Positions 17,432 through 26,382 of a stretch of DNA of 64,000 bases are shown one piece after another. Position 1 is the stretch's first letter. Every line of letters starts with the position of its first letter. The stretch comes from Deltaproteobacteria bacterium. GTDB lineage: Bacteria > Desulfobacterota > Dissulfuribacteria > Dissulfuribacterales > DYLC01. The stretch spans positions 50,741-114,740 of the forward strand of contig JAQVIJ010000002.1 of NCBI GenBank assembly GCA_028695735.1, given 5' to 3'. The position numbers and the translations under genes are program-made. A model generated the notes under the pieces. The model had not been told where the DNA came from, made no database searches, and saw only the letters and a list, made by a program, of their open reading frames with translations.

Positions 17432-19642
17432 TTATTTGAAGGACAGGGACAGGCTCAGCATCGCTGTAAAGGGTGCGCCGACATAGTAAGAGGTAGCGCC
17501 CTGGCGGCTGTCGTCCGAGGCATTGATGATGGAGATGTATTTTTTGTCAAATATGTTGTTCAGTTCAAAGGATATCTTGAGTTCGTCAGCATATAGAATC
17601 TTTCTTCGAATGTAGTCAATCTTCATATCCGCAGTCCAGTATGAGCTGATCTCCTCTTTGTGTTCCACATCGCCGTAGCGTTTGCTGAGATAGGTGAGTA
17701 TTGGTGAGAATTGAAAATCGCCGTATTTGTAGATAGCGCCTGTTTTAAGCATGAAATGCGGTACATCCACCACCTGTTTGTCCTTTGCATGCAGAGTATT
17801 TCCCATATATGTGATATCATCGTCATAGGTAAGCCATGTGAGGGTGGGATGCATGAACAGAGTGAGAGATTCTGTAAGATAGATATTGGCTGGAATCTCT
17901 AATCCATAGCCTGTGGCCTCTCCAATGTTTTGTTGGTAATTGAGATTTACACGAGCATCATAGATGGTTGTAAGGAGGTTCTTGTGTTTGCTGAAAAATA
18001 AATTGGGCGAGATGTCAAAGCGCTCCGCTACATATCTCATGCCTATGTCGATGTTGTCCGATGTTTCTATGTCGTAGCCGTCAAAGAGGTCGCTTAACTG
18101 AATGCCTTGTTTTTGGAAAACGGCCCGATTGCTGTTATAAAGGGATACAAGAGGCATGTAGGCGTATGGTCTTATGAAGTTTTTGCCGTATCTAGCGGAG
18201 AATTGCAGTTCCTTGGAATAATTGTAAGCTATTCCAGCCGTGGGCAGCCAGATATCGTAATCCGTGGATTTGCGGTCGAGGTCCGCTGCGCGAATCAATC
18301 TGTAAGGGTCTGTCTTGTCGGAGACATAGCCCATTTGATACGGCTCTTGGTAGTAAAAATACTTAAGCCCTGCCTGCATGTCCCAGGCGCCCATTTTGCC
18401 TGCTATCTTCAGATATGGGCTTTCCACCTCGTTGTCGTCGCTTCCACCCCGCAAAAGCGCCCCATAGCCGGCGTATTTCAGGCCATTGGCAGTGAGGTTG
18501 TAGTTTTGAGAGGTGATGTCCCATTTGCTGAGCTCGCCCAGCCAGCCCACAGATGCGGAAAAGGTGTGAATGTCATAGGTGAGGTCTGCTATCATGCCCC
18601 TGCGTTCGATGTCTCGTATGCGCTGCTGCACCATGGGTTTCTGGCCTGAGACACCGCTAAAGATGACTGCATCCTCCTGAGACAGATATGGTTTTAGAGT
18701 GGCGGTCAGGCTATCTGTGACCTTGAAGTCGCCTATCCAGAAAATGTCCTTGTTGGTGAAGGAGGACTTGTTGTAGTCAATATAGTTGATATCGAGTTTT
18801 GAGTCACCTGTGAGGCGGCTGAAATAGTCCAGGCCTCTGTTGCGCTTCAATGCGCGAGTCTGGGCATAGGTGAGGGGCCTGTAGTTGTCCTGGTCGATGT
18901 CGTTGTAATTGGCCCACATTCTGAGCTGAAAACGGTCTCCAAGGGGTTGAACCACGGTGAGATTGGCGTTTTCCCGTGGCCCTATGTCTCCAGGTCCCTT
19001 CCATTTCTCCATGCGGCTGTTGGAATAGGAGGCCGAAAGCCGAGTTTGAGTAGTGGGCAGCCCTCCTGAGTCAGCTCGCACAAAGCCCCTCAAGTAGTCA
19101 AATGAACCCACGGCCTGGCTGATCTCCACGCTGCGCTCCTTTTTTGCCCACAGGGGTTCGAGCTCTATGGCGCCGCCCCTGTCTCCCACGCCTGTGCCCA
19201 GATTGGCAGGGGCAGCCCCCTTATAAAGGGATACGGTTTCCATGTTTTCCATGTCGTAGATGTAGTCCCGTGGGCCCATGGGGTTTCCGCCGTAGTTGGG
19301 CACCCCTGAGACGGTCATGCTGGAGAGATAGCTTCTGACTCCACGCACTCGCATGTTTTTCTGCTCTGCCGAAAGGCCGTATGGGTCAGCGGTCTCCACG
19401 CTGACGCCCGGAATCAGGCTGACGGTCTCATAGACGCTGGTCTTTGCCTTTTCGCCCAAAAGCCCCATACCCTTTCGAGTGACTCCATCCCCTGTGTAGA
19501 TGCTGTCTCCCACGGACTTCATGGGCAGTAAAATGGGTTCCGCCTCCACATGAATCTCGCCGAGGCCTGCCTCTTCCGCAAAAACCTGCTGGCACAGTAG
19601 AATACAGGCCGCAAGGGTGGTTAATGCCATTCTTTTTGTCAT
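17432..19642 (-). CDS. TonB-dependent outer membrane receptor
   Basis: A 736-residue receptor with a cleavable signal peptide (ending near VFAEEA). A plausible TonB box region follows (GEIHVEAE, about 28-35), then a plug domain (about 45-160, with LIPGVSVETADPYG and NMRVRGVRSYLSSMTVSGVP) and a 22-strand-type barrel ending LSLSLSFK. It should take up a chelated metal or similar ligand across the outer membrane, powered by TonB. The adjacent divergent ABC importer of the iron/cobalamin class makes a siderophore, heme or cobalamin-type ligand likely; which one cannot be told. GAGGGAG precedes the start. Confidence 0.9.
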   Translation of the reverse strand: MTKRMALTTLAACILLCQQVFAEEAGLGEIHVEAEPILLPMKSVGDSIYTGDGVTRKGMGLLGEKAKTSVYETVSLIPGVSVETADPYGLSAEQKNMRVRGVRSYLSSMTVSGVPNYGGNPMGPRDYIYDMENMETVSLYKGAAPANLGTGVGDRGGAIELEPLWAKKERSVEISQAVGSFDYLRGFVRADSGGLPTTQTRLSASYSNSRMEKWKGPGDIGPRENANLTVVQPLGDRFQLRMWANYNDIDQDNYRPLTYAQTRALKRNRGLDYFSRLTGDSKLDINYIDYNKSSFTNKDIFWIGDFKVTDSLTATLKPYLSQEDAVIFSGVSGQKPMVQQRIRDIERRGMIADLTYDIHTFSASVGWLGELSKWDITSQNYNLTANGLKYAGYGALLRGGSDDNEVESPYLKIAGKMGAWDMQAGLKYFYYQEPYQMGYVSDKTDPYRLIRAADLDRKSTDYDIWLPTAGIAYNYSKELQFSARYGKNFIRPYAYMPLVSLYNSNRAVFQKQGIQLSDLFDGYDIETSDNIDIGMRYVAERFDISPNLFFSKHKNLLTTIYDARVNLNYQQNIGEATGYGLEIPANIYLTESLTLFMHPTLTWLTYDDDITYMGNTLHAKDKQVVDVPHFMLKTGAIYKYGDFQFSPILTYLSKRYGDVEHKEEISSYWTADMKIDYIRRKILYADELKISFELNNIFDKKYISIINASDDSRQGATSYYVGAPFTAMLSLSLSFK

Positions 19643-19744
19643 AGAGATCTCCCTCTTGTATATTTTTTAAAAATAAGTAACACGCTTGACATCGGCCTGT
19701 CAATCTCTTGAGCATATTTTTATTGTATTTTTATGCTTGTAATG

Positions 19745-19765
19745 CTATTTTTGTCAAAAATATAG
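19745..19765. promoter_or_regulatory. Imperfect dyad between receptor and ABC importer
   Basis: CTATTTTTG and CAAAAATATAG face each other in the A+T-rich spacer between the divergent receptor and importer genes. It could be an operator for a shared repressor. It does not match the classic Fur consensus well, so this is only a candidate. Confidence 0.25.
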
Positions 19766-19804
19766 CTGATCATTTGAAATCGGCCGAATATGAAAGGGGT
19801 GGGC

Positions 19805-20896
19805 ATGTTGCGAGCAGCTTGTCTGTTTTTTTGCCTTTTTTGCCTTGTCATGGGCGTAGCAAGGGTGGCCTCAGCAGGGCCTGTCTTCGTCACAGACTCG
19901 CTGGAGCGTCGTGTGGCAGTCCCTGTTTCTGTAAAACGCATAGCGGCCCTTGGGCCAGGGTGTCTGCGGCTGGTGTGTTATATACAGGCCCAGGGTCTGC
20001 TGGTGGGCGTGGAGGAGATAGAGAGGCGCAGGGCCATTGGTGGGATGGTGCCCTACAACATGGCAAACAGCGTGTTTCAGACCCTGCCCTCCATCGGCCC
20101 TGGAGGGCCCAATGCCAGTCCTGACCATGAGCGAATAATGGCCTTAAGGCCCGATGTGATTCTGCTTACCTATGCCGCAGACAGGTCCCAGGCGGACAGT
20201 CTTCAGAAAAAGACAGGGATTCCTGTGGTGGTGTTGTCCTATGGCGTTCATGCCTCCTTTGAAAAGGAGGTGTTTTATCGAGCTTTAAGGATTTTGGGGC
20301 TGGTGCTTGACAGGGAGGTGCGAGCAAATGCCTTGATTCAATTCATGGAGGGCTGTTACAAGGAGCTAAATGCCCTGACCTTCGACATACCTGAGCATAG
20401 CCGGCCGTCTGTCTATGTGGGGGGTGTCAGCATGCGCGGGACTCACGGAATAGAGAGCAGCCAGGCCCATTTCCCGCCCCTCATGGCCATTCATGCCAAA
20501 AATCCTGTAGATGAGCTGACCTCAAGGCCTATGCCTGTCACAGTGGACAAGGAGAGGCTTCTTTTGTGGAACCCTGACATACTCATTATTGACAGGGGCG
20601 GTCTGGAACTGGTGCTGGCTGATTACGAAAAGAACAAGGGCTTTTACCAGCTTTTGAAGGCGGTGCAGAAAAGGCGAGTCTATACAGAGCTTCCCTACAA
20701 TTCCTATGCCACCAATGTGGAAAACGGCCTCATCAATGCCTATTGGCTGGCCAAACTGGCCTATCCTGACAGGTTTCAAAATCTAAATCTGGAGGAAAAG
20801 GCCGACGGAATATACAGGTTTTTTCTGGGCCGGCCTCTTGCGGAAGAGATGAAAAGGGCAGGTTGGTGGTTTCAGGAGGTGAGGCTTCATGAGTGA
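19805..20896 (+). CDS. Periplasmic substrate-binding protein of iron/siderophore-type ABC importer
   Basis: About 363 residues with a signal peptide (AACLFFCLFCLVMGVARVASA) and the two-lobed TroA/BtuF-type fold: VTDSLERRVAVPVSVKRIAALG, DHERIMALRPDVILLTYA, and WNPDILIIDRGG in the second lobe. It should deliver a metal chelate to the adjacent permease. The ATG at 19805 has AAGGGG five bases upstream, better than the ATG at 19790. The stop overlaps the permease start by eight bases, so the three genes form a tight operon. Confidence 0.88.
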   Translation: MLRAACLFFCLFCLVMGVARVASAGPVFVTDSLERRVAVPVSVKRIAALGPGCLRLVCYIQAQGLLVGVEEIERRRAIGGMVPYNMANSVFQTLPSIGPGGPNASPDHERIMALRPDVILLTYAADRSQADSLQKKTGIPVVVLSYGVHASFEKEVFYRALRILGLVLDREVRANALIQFMEGCYKELNALTFDIPEHSRPSVYVGGVSMRGTHGIESSQAHFPPLMAIHAKNPVDELTSRPMPVTVDKERLLLWNPDILIIDRGGLELVLADYEKNKGFYQLLKAVQKRRVYTELPYNSYATNVENGLINAYWLAKLAYPDRFQNLNLEEKADGIYRFFLGRPLAEEMKRAGWWFQEVRLHE

Positions 20897-21974
20897 TGGC
20901 GCTGTCTCCTGTGAGGCCTTGGAGTATATTCGCATTCGCCAAAGGCGCATGTATGGAGTCATGACCCTGCTCTTTTGCCTGCTCTGTGTGGGCTGTTACG
21001 CCCTTTTTGTGGGAAGCCTTTCCATAGACTTAAACGCCCTTTTGCGTTCGGTGTTGCAGGGTGGGCTTTCTTTAAGTGAGACCAATGCCCATATCCTGCT
21101 CAACATACGGCTTCCCCGCATACTTTCGGCCATTTTGGCAGGAAGTGGCCTGGCCCTGGCAGGCGCTGTCATGCAGAACCTGCTCAAAAATCCATTGGCC
21201 TCTCCCTTTACTCTGGGCATCTCTCATGGGGCTGCCTTTGGGGCCGCAGTGGCCATCTTGTTCTTTTCAGGAGGCCGAGTGGACAGCATGAATGCCTTTG
21301 CCATCTCCTATGTCTCTCCATATTCCGTGGTGTTTTTTGCCTTTGGCGGCGCCCTGCTGGCCGCAGTGGTTGTTTTGATGCTTGCCAGCCTGCGCAACAT
21401 GGGCCCTGAATCCATGGTCCTGGCTGGTGTGGCCATGGGTTCCCTTTTTTCTGCGGCCACAATGGTGCTTCAATACCTGGCCAATGAATTGCAGGTGGCC
21501 TCCATGGTCTTTTGGACCTTTGGCGATGTGTCCCGTCCCAATTGGAATGAGCTTTGGATTCTAATGGCCGTCATGGCGGTCACCTCCTTTTTCTTTAAGA
21601 CCATGGCATGGGATATGAATGCCCTGCTGCTGGAGGAGGAAGAGGCCAGGTCCCTGGGAGTGAATGTGACTCGTTTGAGGTGGATTGGCATGTCTCTGGC
21701 CTCCTTTCTGGCAGCCGTTATCACCGCCTTCATGGGCGTCATCGGCTTTGTGGGGCTTTTAGGGCCTCATATGGCCAGGCGTGTTCTGGGCGAGGACCAT
21801 GTCTTGCTGCTTCCAGGCTCGGCCTTCATGGGAGCGGTATTGCTCCTTGCGGCCGATACCCTTACACGCGGCCTTTTCAGCCCCTTTGTCCTGCCTGTGG
21901 GCACGATTACCTCCTTTCTGGGCGCCCCGCTCTTTCTGTATCTGCTCATTTGCAGAAGGGAGCCCCATGCTTGA
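20889..21974 (+). CDS. FecCD-family ABC permease
   Basis: A 361-residue inner membrane permease of the iron/cobalamin importer class with about ten helices. Typical segments are LLNIRLPRILSAILAGSGLALAG, MQNLLKNPLASPFTLGISHGAAFGAA and GVIGFVGLLGPHMARRVLGEDH, the last carrying the coupling motif. One gene is present, so the permease is a homodimer. AGGAGG lies nine bases before the ATG. Both ends overlap the neighbours by eight bases. Confidence 0.95.
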   Translation: MSDGAVSCEALEYIRIRQRRMYGVMTLLFCLLCVGCYALFVGSLSIDLNALLRSVLQGGLSLSETNAHILLNIRLPRILSAILAGSGLALAGAVMQNLLKNPLASPFTLGISHGAAFGAAVAILFFSGGRVDSMNAFAISYVSPYSVVFFAFGGALLAAVVVLMLASLRNMGPESMVLAGVAMGSLFSAATMVLQYLANELQVASMVFWTFGDVSRPNWNELWILMAVMAVTSFFFKTMAWDMNALLLEEEEARSLGVNVTRLRWIGMSLASFLAAVITAFMGVIGFVGLLGPHMARRVLGEDHVLLLPGSAFMGAVLLLAADTLTRGLFSPFVLPVGTITSFLGAPLFLYLLICRREPHA

Positions 21975-22716
21975 GGTAAAAGGGCTTTCAGTCTGCTATG
22001 GCACAAGGCCTGTGCTCACTCATGTGGAGTTTTCCCTGGCATCGGGTGGTGTGCTCTCTGTGCTGGGCAATAACGGTGCGGGCAAGACCACTCTACTTAA
22101 GGCCATAATGGGGCTTGTAAGGCCTAAAACAGGGGAGATTTATCTAAATGGCATAAAAATTCCCCTTCATTCTCGTAAGGAATCGGCCAGGATCTTTGCC
22201 TATGTGGCACAGAGCCCAAGGCGGTGCGGGCTTTCCGTCTTTGAATCCGTTTTGTTGGGCAGACGGCCCCATCTAAATGGAAGGCCTTCTGCAAGGGATT
22301 ATCGCGTGGTGGAGCAGGCCTTGAGCTGTATGGGGCTCAATAATCTGGCCTTTCAGCGCCTCAATTGCATAAGCGGCGGCGAGCTGCAGAAGGCGGCCAT
22401 TGCCCGTGCCATGGCCCAGGAACCCCAAGTGCTTTTGCTGGATGAGCCTACCAGTAATCTGGATGTGCGAAATCAGATGGAGGTGGAGACACTGCTTTGT
22501 AATCTGGCCAAAAAGCAGGGATTGATGGTCATTCAGGTGTTGCACGATCTCAACATGGCCCTACGCTTTTCAGACCGCTTTTTGTTTCTCAAGGACGGCC
22601 GTATTTACAAAATGGGTGAAAGAGATGTGGTGACCGCAAATGTAATTCATGATATCTATGGAGTGCAGGCAAAGATATTGAATGTGGAGGGCATTTCCAT
22701 TGTGGTGGCTGTGTGA
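21967..22716 (+). CDS. ABC transporter ATPase (FepC/BtuD-like)
   Basis: A 249-residue ATPase for the importer. Walker A is GNNGAGKT, the signature is ISGGELQKAAIARAMAQ, and Walker B is VLLLDEPTSNLD, followed by QVLHDLNMA. The frame is open upstream inside the permease gene, but the domain starts at MLEVKGLSVCYG (21967). With the upstream binding protein and permease it completes an importer fed by the divergent TonB receptor. Confidence 0.95.
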   Translation: MLEVKGLSVCYGTRPVLTHVEFSLASGGVLSVLGNNGAGKTTLLKAIMGLVRPKTGEIYLNGIKIPLHSRKESARIFAYVAQSPRRCGLSVFESVLLGRRPHLNGRPSARDYRVVEQALSCMGLNNLAFQRLNCISGGELQKAAIARAMAQEPQVLLLDEPTSNLDVRNQMEVETLLCNLAKKQGLMVIQVLHDLNMALRFSDRFLFLKDGRIYKMGERDVVTANVIHDIYGVQAKILNVEGISIVVAV

Positions 22717-22955
22717 GTTTATGCTGGCCTTCAAAGTATCAACAGAGACACACCCCTTCCTTCAAAGCGTCATATATACCTCAATAAGGACCTTGAGCCC
22801 AGAATCGTTCTTCGTGCAGCACATTCCAAACCCGCTCTCTTCAGAGAAGATAGTTTCAACAAAGATGCGTAACATAACCCTGGTTTAGGCTGTTTCTTTG
22901 GAGCTTCCATTATCTGACAGCCATCCCCATATCCCCGTGCTTTTGGCAGTCCGTG
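22717..22955. other. Spacer at left border of the A+T-rich island
   Basis: No convincing gene. A 37-codon minus-strand frame (22762-22875; MLRIFVETIFSEESGFGMCC) might be the tail of a decayed gene, since SGFGMCC recalls an ATPase-lid glycine motif, but this is weak. Base composition shifts to A+T-rich from about 22940 onwards. Confidence 0.35.
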
Positions 22956-22959
22956 AAAT

Positions 22960-23015
22960 GTAACAAAAATTTAACAATGCCTTAATAGTCATGTAATCAT
23001 TATCGTCTTTATACA
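22960..23015 (+). promoter_or_regulatory. PhoB/OmpR-type direct-repeat box and promoter
   Basis: Four hexamers follow one another with exactly five bases between them: GTAACA (22960), TTAACA (22971), TTAATA (22982) and GTAATC (22993). A -10-like TATACA begins at 23010, eleven bases after the last box. This is the geometry of promoters activated by PhoB/PhoP-type response regulators, where the box replaces the -35. The transcript would begin almost at the ATG at 23023, so translation may be leaderless. Confidence 0.6.
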
Positions 23016-23022
23016 ATTCAGC

Positions 23023-23319
23023 ATGACAATCTCGCAAATACCAACTGAAACTGTAGTAAGCTGTCCTGTTTGTAATTCAGAAGCCATATATAAATATGGA
23101 AAGACAAAGACAGGCAAGCAGAGATTTCGGTGCCTCATATGCGGAAAACAGTTCAGTTATGGTGCAAAAAAGCAGGAAATACAAGGTAAGCCCATCTGTC
23201 CTGAATGTGGCAAGCCCATGCACCTCTATAAAATCGAGGGAGAGATAATAAGGTTCAGGTGTTCAGGTTATCCTGTGTGCAAGACATTTAGAAAATTCAG
23301 AATAACGGAGGAAGATTAA
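23023..23319 (+). CDS. Double zinc-ribbon protein
   Basis: A 98-residue protein with two four-cysteine zinc ribbons. The first, CPVCNSEA with CLICGKQF, resembles the InsA/transposase-type ribbon (TGKQRFRC). The second, CPECGKPM with CSGYPVC, resembles the topoisomerase C-terminal type. There is no catalytic domain, no partner transposase and no terminal repeat, so I do not call it an insertion sequence. No ribosome site precedes the ATG, but a promoter lies immediately upstream, as expected for a leaderless message. The HMA-like gene starts two bases after its stop. A nucleic-acid-binding or regulatory role is plausible but unproven. Confidence 0.7.
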   Translation: MTISQIPTETVVSCPVCNSEAIYKYGKTKTGKQRFRCLICGKQFSYGAKKQEIQGKPICPECGKPMHLYKIEGEIIRFRCSGYPVCKTFRKFRITEED

Positions 23320-23321
23320 TT

Positions 23322-23693
23322 ATGAGTTATTACATGCACAATGTCCCTGGAAGGTTACGAATTAAGAGTCCTGTTATCAAAAATAACAAGAAGATGGCAA
23401 ATGAAGTGAAAAAGACCCTTGATATGCTCCCTGGCATTGCTGCTGTTGATATAAATCTCACAACAGGCAGCCTCCTTATAAATTATAATTCAAAGTCGGT
23501 TAATCACATGGATATCGTGGATATCCTGCAGAGAAATGGTTACTTCGATGCATCGAAGGCTGTAAACAATGATGAGTATCTACACAGGGCTGCATCAAAG
23601 GCAGGTGCTTTCATCGGCAAATCCATCTTCAGCACCTTTGCAGGAATGGCATTGGAAGGAACACCACTGGCATTTCTGGCCGTCTTGATATAA
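23322..23693 (+). CDS. HMA-like (GRxR motif) small membrane protein
   Basis: A 123-residue protein. Residues 4-85 look like an HMA-type beta-alpha-beta domain without the CxxC metal site: HNVPGRLRIKSPVIKN, then MLPGIAAVDINLTTGSLLINY and IVDILQRNGYF. The C-terminal 35 residues are hydrophobic (KAGAFIGKSIFSTFAGMALEG...), enough for one or two membrane segments. Three other proteins of this island carry the same domain. GGAGG is placed before the ATG. It is co-transcribed with the zinc-ribbon gene and followed by a terminator. Confidence 0.8.
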   Translation: MSYYMHNVPGRLRIKSPVIKNNKKMANEVKKTLDMLPGIAAVDINLTTGSLLINYNSKSVNHMDIVDILQRNGYFDASKAVNNDEYLHRAASKAGAFIGKSIFSTFAGMALEGTPLAFLAVLI

Positions 23694-23721
23694 CTTGTAT
23701 TCTTCTTATCAACCCTCCTTA

Positions 23722-23756
23722 ATAAAGCCCATTAATAAATGGGCTTTATTTTTTGA
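23722..23756 (+). terminator. Rho-independent terminator
   Basis: A 13-base perfect stem AATAAAGCCCATT/AATGGGCTTTATT with loop AATA and a T run ends the zinc-ribbon/HMA-like transcript. Confidence 0.93.
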
Positions 23757-23842
23757 TATACTTATAGTTGAGAAATACTATCATCTACACCTGCCAATAC
23801 AGTTACAGTTGCACCAGTATCTATTTTCGAATTTTCGATGGT

Positions 23843-24130
23843 CTATTCTTTAACGCAAAGGCCACTGACACTTATCTCCCAACTCGAAAAGCTATCGTTT
23901 TCCCCCTTCTTTAACAAAGACTCCACCATCCGCCTGACGAGTATGGGTAAAAAGTCTTTAACCCTTGCCTGCCTTTTAAATCTTTCTAGCACTACGATGT
24001 AGAGTCTCTTGACCTCATCGACAGGGGTGCCTGTACCCATTGCGATCATCTCAATGGCATTTGAGTGTTGTCTTTCCTCTATTTCATCTTCATATAACAA
24101 ATTGGCAGATTGTAGTTTATTTGTCGTCAT
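23843..24130 (-). CDS. DUF3562-like protein
   Basis: A 95-residue soluble, mostly helical protein. EMIAMGTGTPVDEVKRLYIVVLERFKRQARVKDFLPILVRRMVE matches the pattern of DUF3562 proteins (ARVKDFLPILV core), which have no known function. It lies 70 bp downstream of corA, on the same strand, with its own candidate box upstream. No ribosome site precedes the ATG at 24130, and the box abuts it, so the true start may be internal, for example at the Met before IAMGTG. Confidence 0.6.
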   Translation of the reverse strand: MTTNKLQSANLLYEDEIEERQHSNAIEMIAMGTGTPVDEVKRLYIVVLERFKRQARVKDFLPILVRRMVESLLKKGENDSFSSWEISVSGLCVKE

Positions 24131-24137
24131 AGTAATT

Positions 24138-24176
24138 TGTTAATGGAGTGGTTAAATTCAGCTTAACTCCTTTTAA
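24138..24176 (-). promoter_or_regulatory. PhoB/OmpR-type direct-repeat box (candidate)
   Basis: On the minus strand: TTAAAA, TTAAGC, TTAACC and TTAACA, spaced 10, 11 and 12 bp start to start. The sequence type equals that of the boxes at 22960, 30250 and 31165. It ends only eight bases before the ATG at 24130, which would place transcription start inside that frame as drawn. Site and gene start should be judged together. Confidence 0.4.
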
Positions 24177-24199
24177 GTAATTGCTTATTTTGCTGAATG

Positions 24200-25168
24200 T
24201 TAGAGCCACCGCAATCTTTTAAATGCTATATACATCAAAATTACCGGTACAATTGATGAAATAAGAACGATTATGAGGGTTGTATAGCGTCCCCAGAAGG
24301 TCCATGGATTGTTTATAGTGCCGGGCATATCTATATTCATACCGAAGAATGTTCCAACGATGGTAGCAGGAATGGAAAATGTAAACATGATTGTCAAAAG
24401 GGTAAGTATTTTATTGGTTTTTTCAGAACTGATAATGAAATCTGTATCTTTGTAGATTTCTACTGTCTCTTTGCATTCTTCAAGCAATGCCCATGCCTTG
24501 TCAATATAGTCCGAAAGATCGCTGAAATAAACACTTATGTCGTCATTTGAAAATTTCTGAATCCTCTTCTCAAGGTCATGAATAACACTCCTTAAAGAAA
24601 ATACCACCCTTCTCATGTTTGCTATATTGCGCCTCAGTTCCGTAACTTCCCTGACAGCATCCACCTTTTCATCAAAGACCTTATCCTCTATATCTTCAAT
24701 CTCGGCAATTACCTTTCGCAGCATGAGCATGATGTTTTGAATAAGGCTATGGACTATCTCATAAAGCAAAAATGTGGGCGAATCTCCCATATATTTTTCA
24801 CGGGCTTCTTCGTTTTCTTTGCAGTTTTGAAAAATCCTGTTTATCGGCTTTAGTTCTCCTGAATGAACTGTAACTAAGAAATCCCTGCCTAAAAATACGC
24901 CCACCTGTGACGGTATGGAAAACCTTTTTTCCTTCAGGTATCGCGGGGAATGGAGGATAATAAATAGATAGTCCTTATATTCGTCTATCTTTGGAAGCTG
25001 GCTCTTTGATATGCAATCCTCCACATCGAGGTGGTGAAAGGGATATAAACGCAACAGGTAATTCAGCAATGCAGGCGTTGGTGTATCAATGTTTATCCAT
25101 ACAAAGTTTTTTCCTTTTATGCTATTTAATTGCAATTCTTCCACTTCGGCTGCATAAGAATTGGCCAT
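24200..25168 (-). CDS. corA: CorA-family divalent cation transporter
   Basis: A 322-residue Mg2+/Co2+-type channel protein. The cytoplasmic funnel domain (HLDVEDCISKSQLPKIDEYKDYLFIILH) and long helices precede two C-terminal membrane segments. The signature loop is FFGMNIDMPG, holding the GMN motif, and the end is basic. Its ATG follows the metK stop directly (TAAATG), so it is the last gene of the run ATPase-metK-corA. In context it may import Mg2+ or another divalent ion for the ATPase/SAM synthetase module; this is inference. Confidence 0.92.
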   Translation of the reverse strand: MANSYAAEVEELQLNSIKGKNFVWINIDTPTPALLNYLLRLYPFHHLDVEDCISKSQLPKIDEYKDYLFIILHSPRYLKEKRFSIPSQVGVFLGRDFLVTVHSGELKPINRIFQNCKENEEAREKYMGDSPTFLLYEIVHSLIQNIMLMLRKVIAEIEDIEDKVFDEKVDAVREVTELRRNIANMRRVVFSLRSVIHDLEKRIQKFSNDDISVYFSDLSDYIDKAWALLEECKETVEIYKDTDFIISSEKTNKILTLLTIMFTFSIPATIVGTFFGMNIDMPGTINNPWTFWGRYTTLIIVLISSIVPVILMYIAFKRLRWL

Positions 25169-26374
25169 TTACACCTCTTCTTTCAGCATATCAGCCTTAT
25201 CCGTTAATTCCCAAGGAAGACCTATATCCATCCTTCCCACATGGCCATAGGCAGCAAGCTTTTTGTAAAAGCCTCCTTTAATAGTAGATGGGAGGTATCT
25301 CAAATTGAACTGTTTTATTATTCCTGCAAGCCTGAAGTCGAAATACCTCTCAATAAGCACGGCAATCTCCTCGTCGGAAACCTTGCCTGTACTGAATGTC
25401 TCAACTTGAATGCTCACAGGTCGTGAAAGACCAATAGAATAGCTGAGCTGGACCTCGCATTCCTCGGCAAGACCTGCTGCAACAACATTCTTTGCTGCAT
25501 AACGGGCTGCATAGGCGCCTATCCTGTCTATGCGCATAGGGTCTTTTCCGCTCAGGGCAGAATCGCTGTACCTTGAATATTCACCGTAGGTATCAACAGC
25601 ATTCTTTCTGCCTGTAAGTCCTGAATGAACCGACGGGCCTCCTGGGATAACAGGGCCTTCCGGATTTATGAATATCTTTGTTTTGCTGTCGGGCCTGATC
25701 TCTTCGTCATGAAATGCCGGCCTGATGACATATTCCAGCATGTCATCGTGCAGTCTCTTTAAATCAGGGCCTCCGTTAGCCGTGGTCTTGTCCTGACTGG
25801 CGATTATAGTTATGGTATGTATGCGATGCGGCCTTCCATTTTTATATTCCACTCCTACCTGTATCTTTCCATCAGGCTCAAGATAAGGCAGTATGTGCTG
25901 GAATCTGACGGATGTAAGGCGTCTTGCCAGCTTGTGGGCAAGCCATATAGGCATAGGCATATATGATGCTGTTTGATTGCATGCAAAGCCAAAAACTGTT
26001 GCTTGATCTTGAGCGGCTATTCTATCTATCTCTTCTTCAGAGAGGTTTCTCTCATCAACATATTGTCTTTCCTGTCTTAATTCTTTAAGCCCTGTAAGAA
26101 TACTACAGGTCCGTGCATTAAATGTGGTGTTTTCATTATAACCTATCTGTTTTATCACCTGTCGAGCTATATTCGGGAAATCCACGCTGGCAGTAGTTTC
26201 AAACCTTGCTGCTATGAATACAATGTTAGTAAAGACAGCGCACTCTGCCCTTATCCTCGAAAATGGATCCTGTTGTAAGCAGTGGTCGACTATTGCATCG
26301 CTTATTTGATCGCAGAGCTTGTCGGGATGTCCCTCTGTTACAGACTCGGATGTGAACATGAAATCCTTTTTCAT
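25169..26374 (-). CDS. metK: S-adenosylmethionine synthetase
   Basis: A 401-residue SAM synthetase, complete. FTSESVTEGHPDKLCDQISDA, QDQATVFGFACNQT (the usual GDQG region reads AQDQA), FINPEGPVIPGGPSVHSGLTGRKNAVDTYG and DRIGAYAARYAAKNVVAAGLA are all visible. The enzyme needs Mg2+ and K+. Its place between a P-type ATPase and corA, with eight bases and no spacing respectively, is odd for a housekeeping gene. The A+T-rich codons suggest it came with the island or is a second copy. GAGG overlapping the ATPase stop is its ribosome site. Confidence 0.93.
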   Translation of the reverse strand: MKKDFMFTSESVTEGHPDKLCDQISDAIVDHCLQQDPFSRIRAECAVFTNIVFIAARFETTASVDFPNIARQVIKQIGYNENTTFNARTCSILTGLKELRQERQYVDERNLSEEEIDRIAAQDQATVFGFACNQTASYMPMPIWLAHKLARRLTSVRFQHILPYLEPDGKIQVGVEYKNGRPHRIHTITIIASQDKTTANGGPDLKRLHDDMLEYVIRPAFHDEEIRPDSKTKIFINPEGPVIPGGPSVHSGLTGRKNAVDTYGEYSRYSDSALSGKDPMRIDRIGAYAARYAAKNVVAAGLAEECEVQLSYSIGLSRPVSIQVETFSTGKVSDEEIAVLIERYFDFRLAGIIKQFNLRYLPSTIKGGFYKKLAAYGHVGRMDIGLPWELTDKADMLKEEV

Positions 26375-26382
26375 TTTTCACC

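Noticed and set aside
19643..19804. Fur box between TonB receptor and ABC importer
   Set aside because: No adequate match to the GATAATGATAATCATTATC pattern; only a weak dyad is listed.
22682..22888. 68-codon plus-strand frame after the ABC ATPase gene
   Set aside because: Out-of-frame extension of the ATPase gene end without a ribosome site or domain.
23023..23319. IS1-type transposase (InsA) gene
   Set aside because: Only the zinc-ribbon part resembles InsA; there is no catalytic frame, no inverted repeats and no target duplication, and the gene is in an operon with an HMA-like gene.
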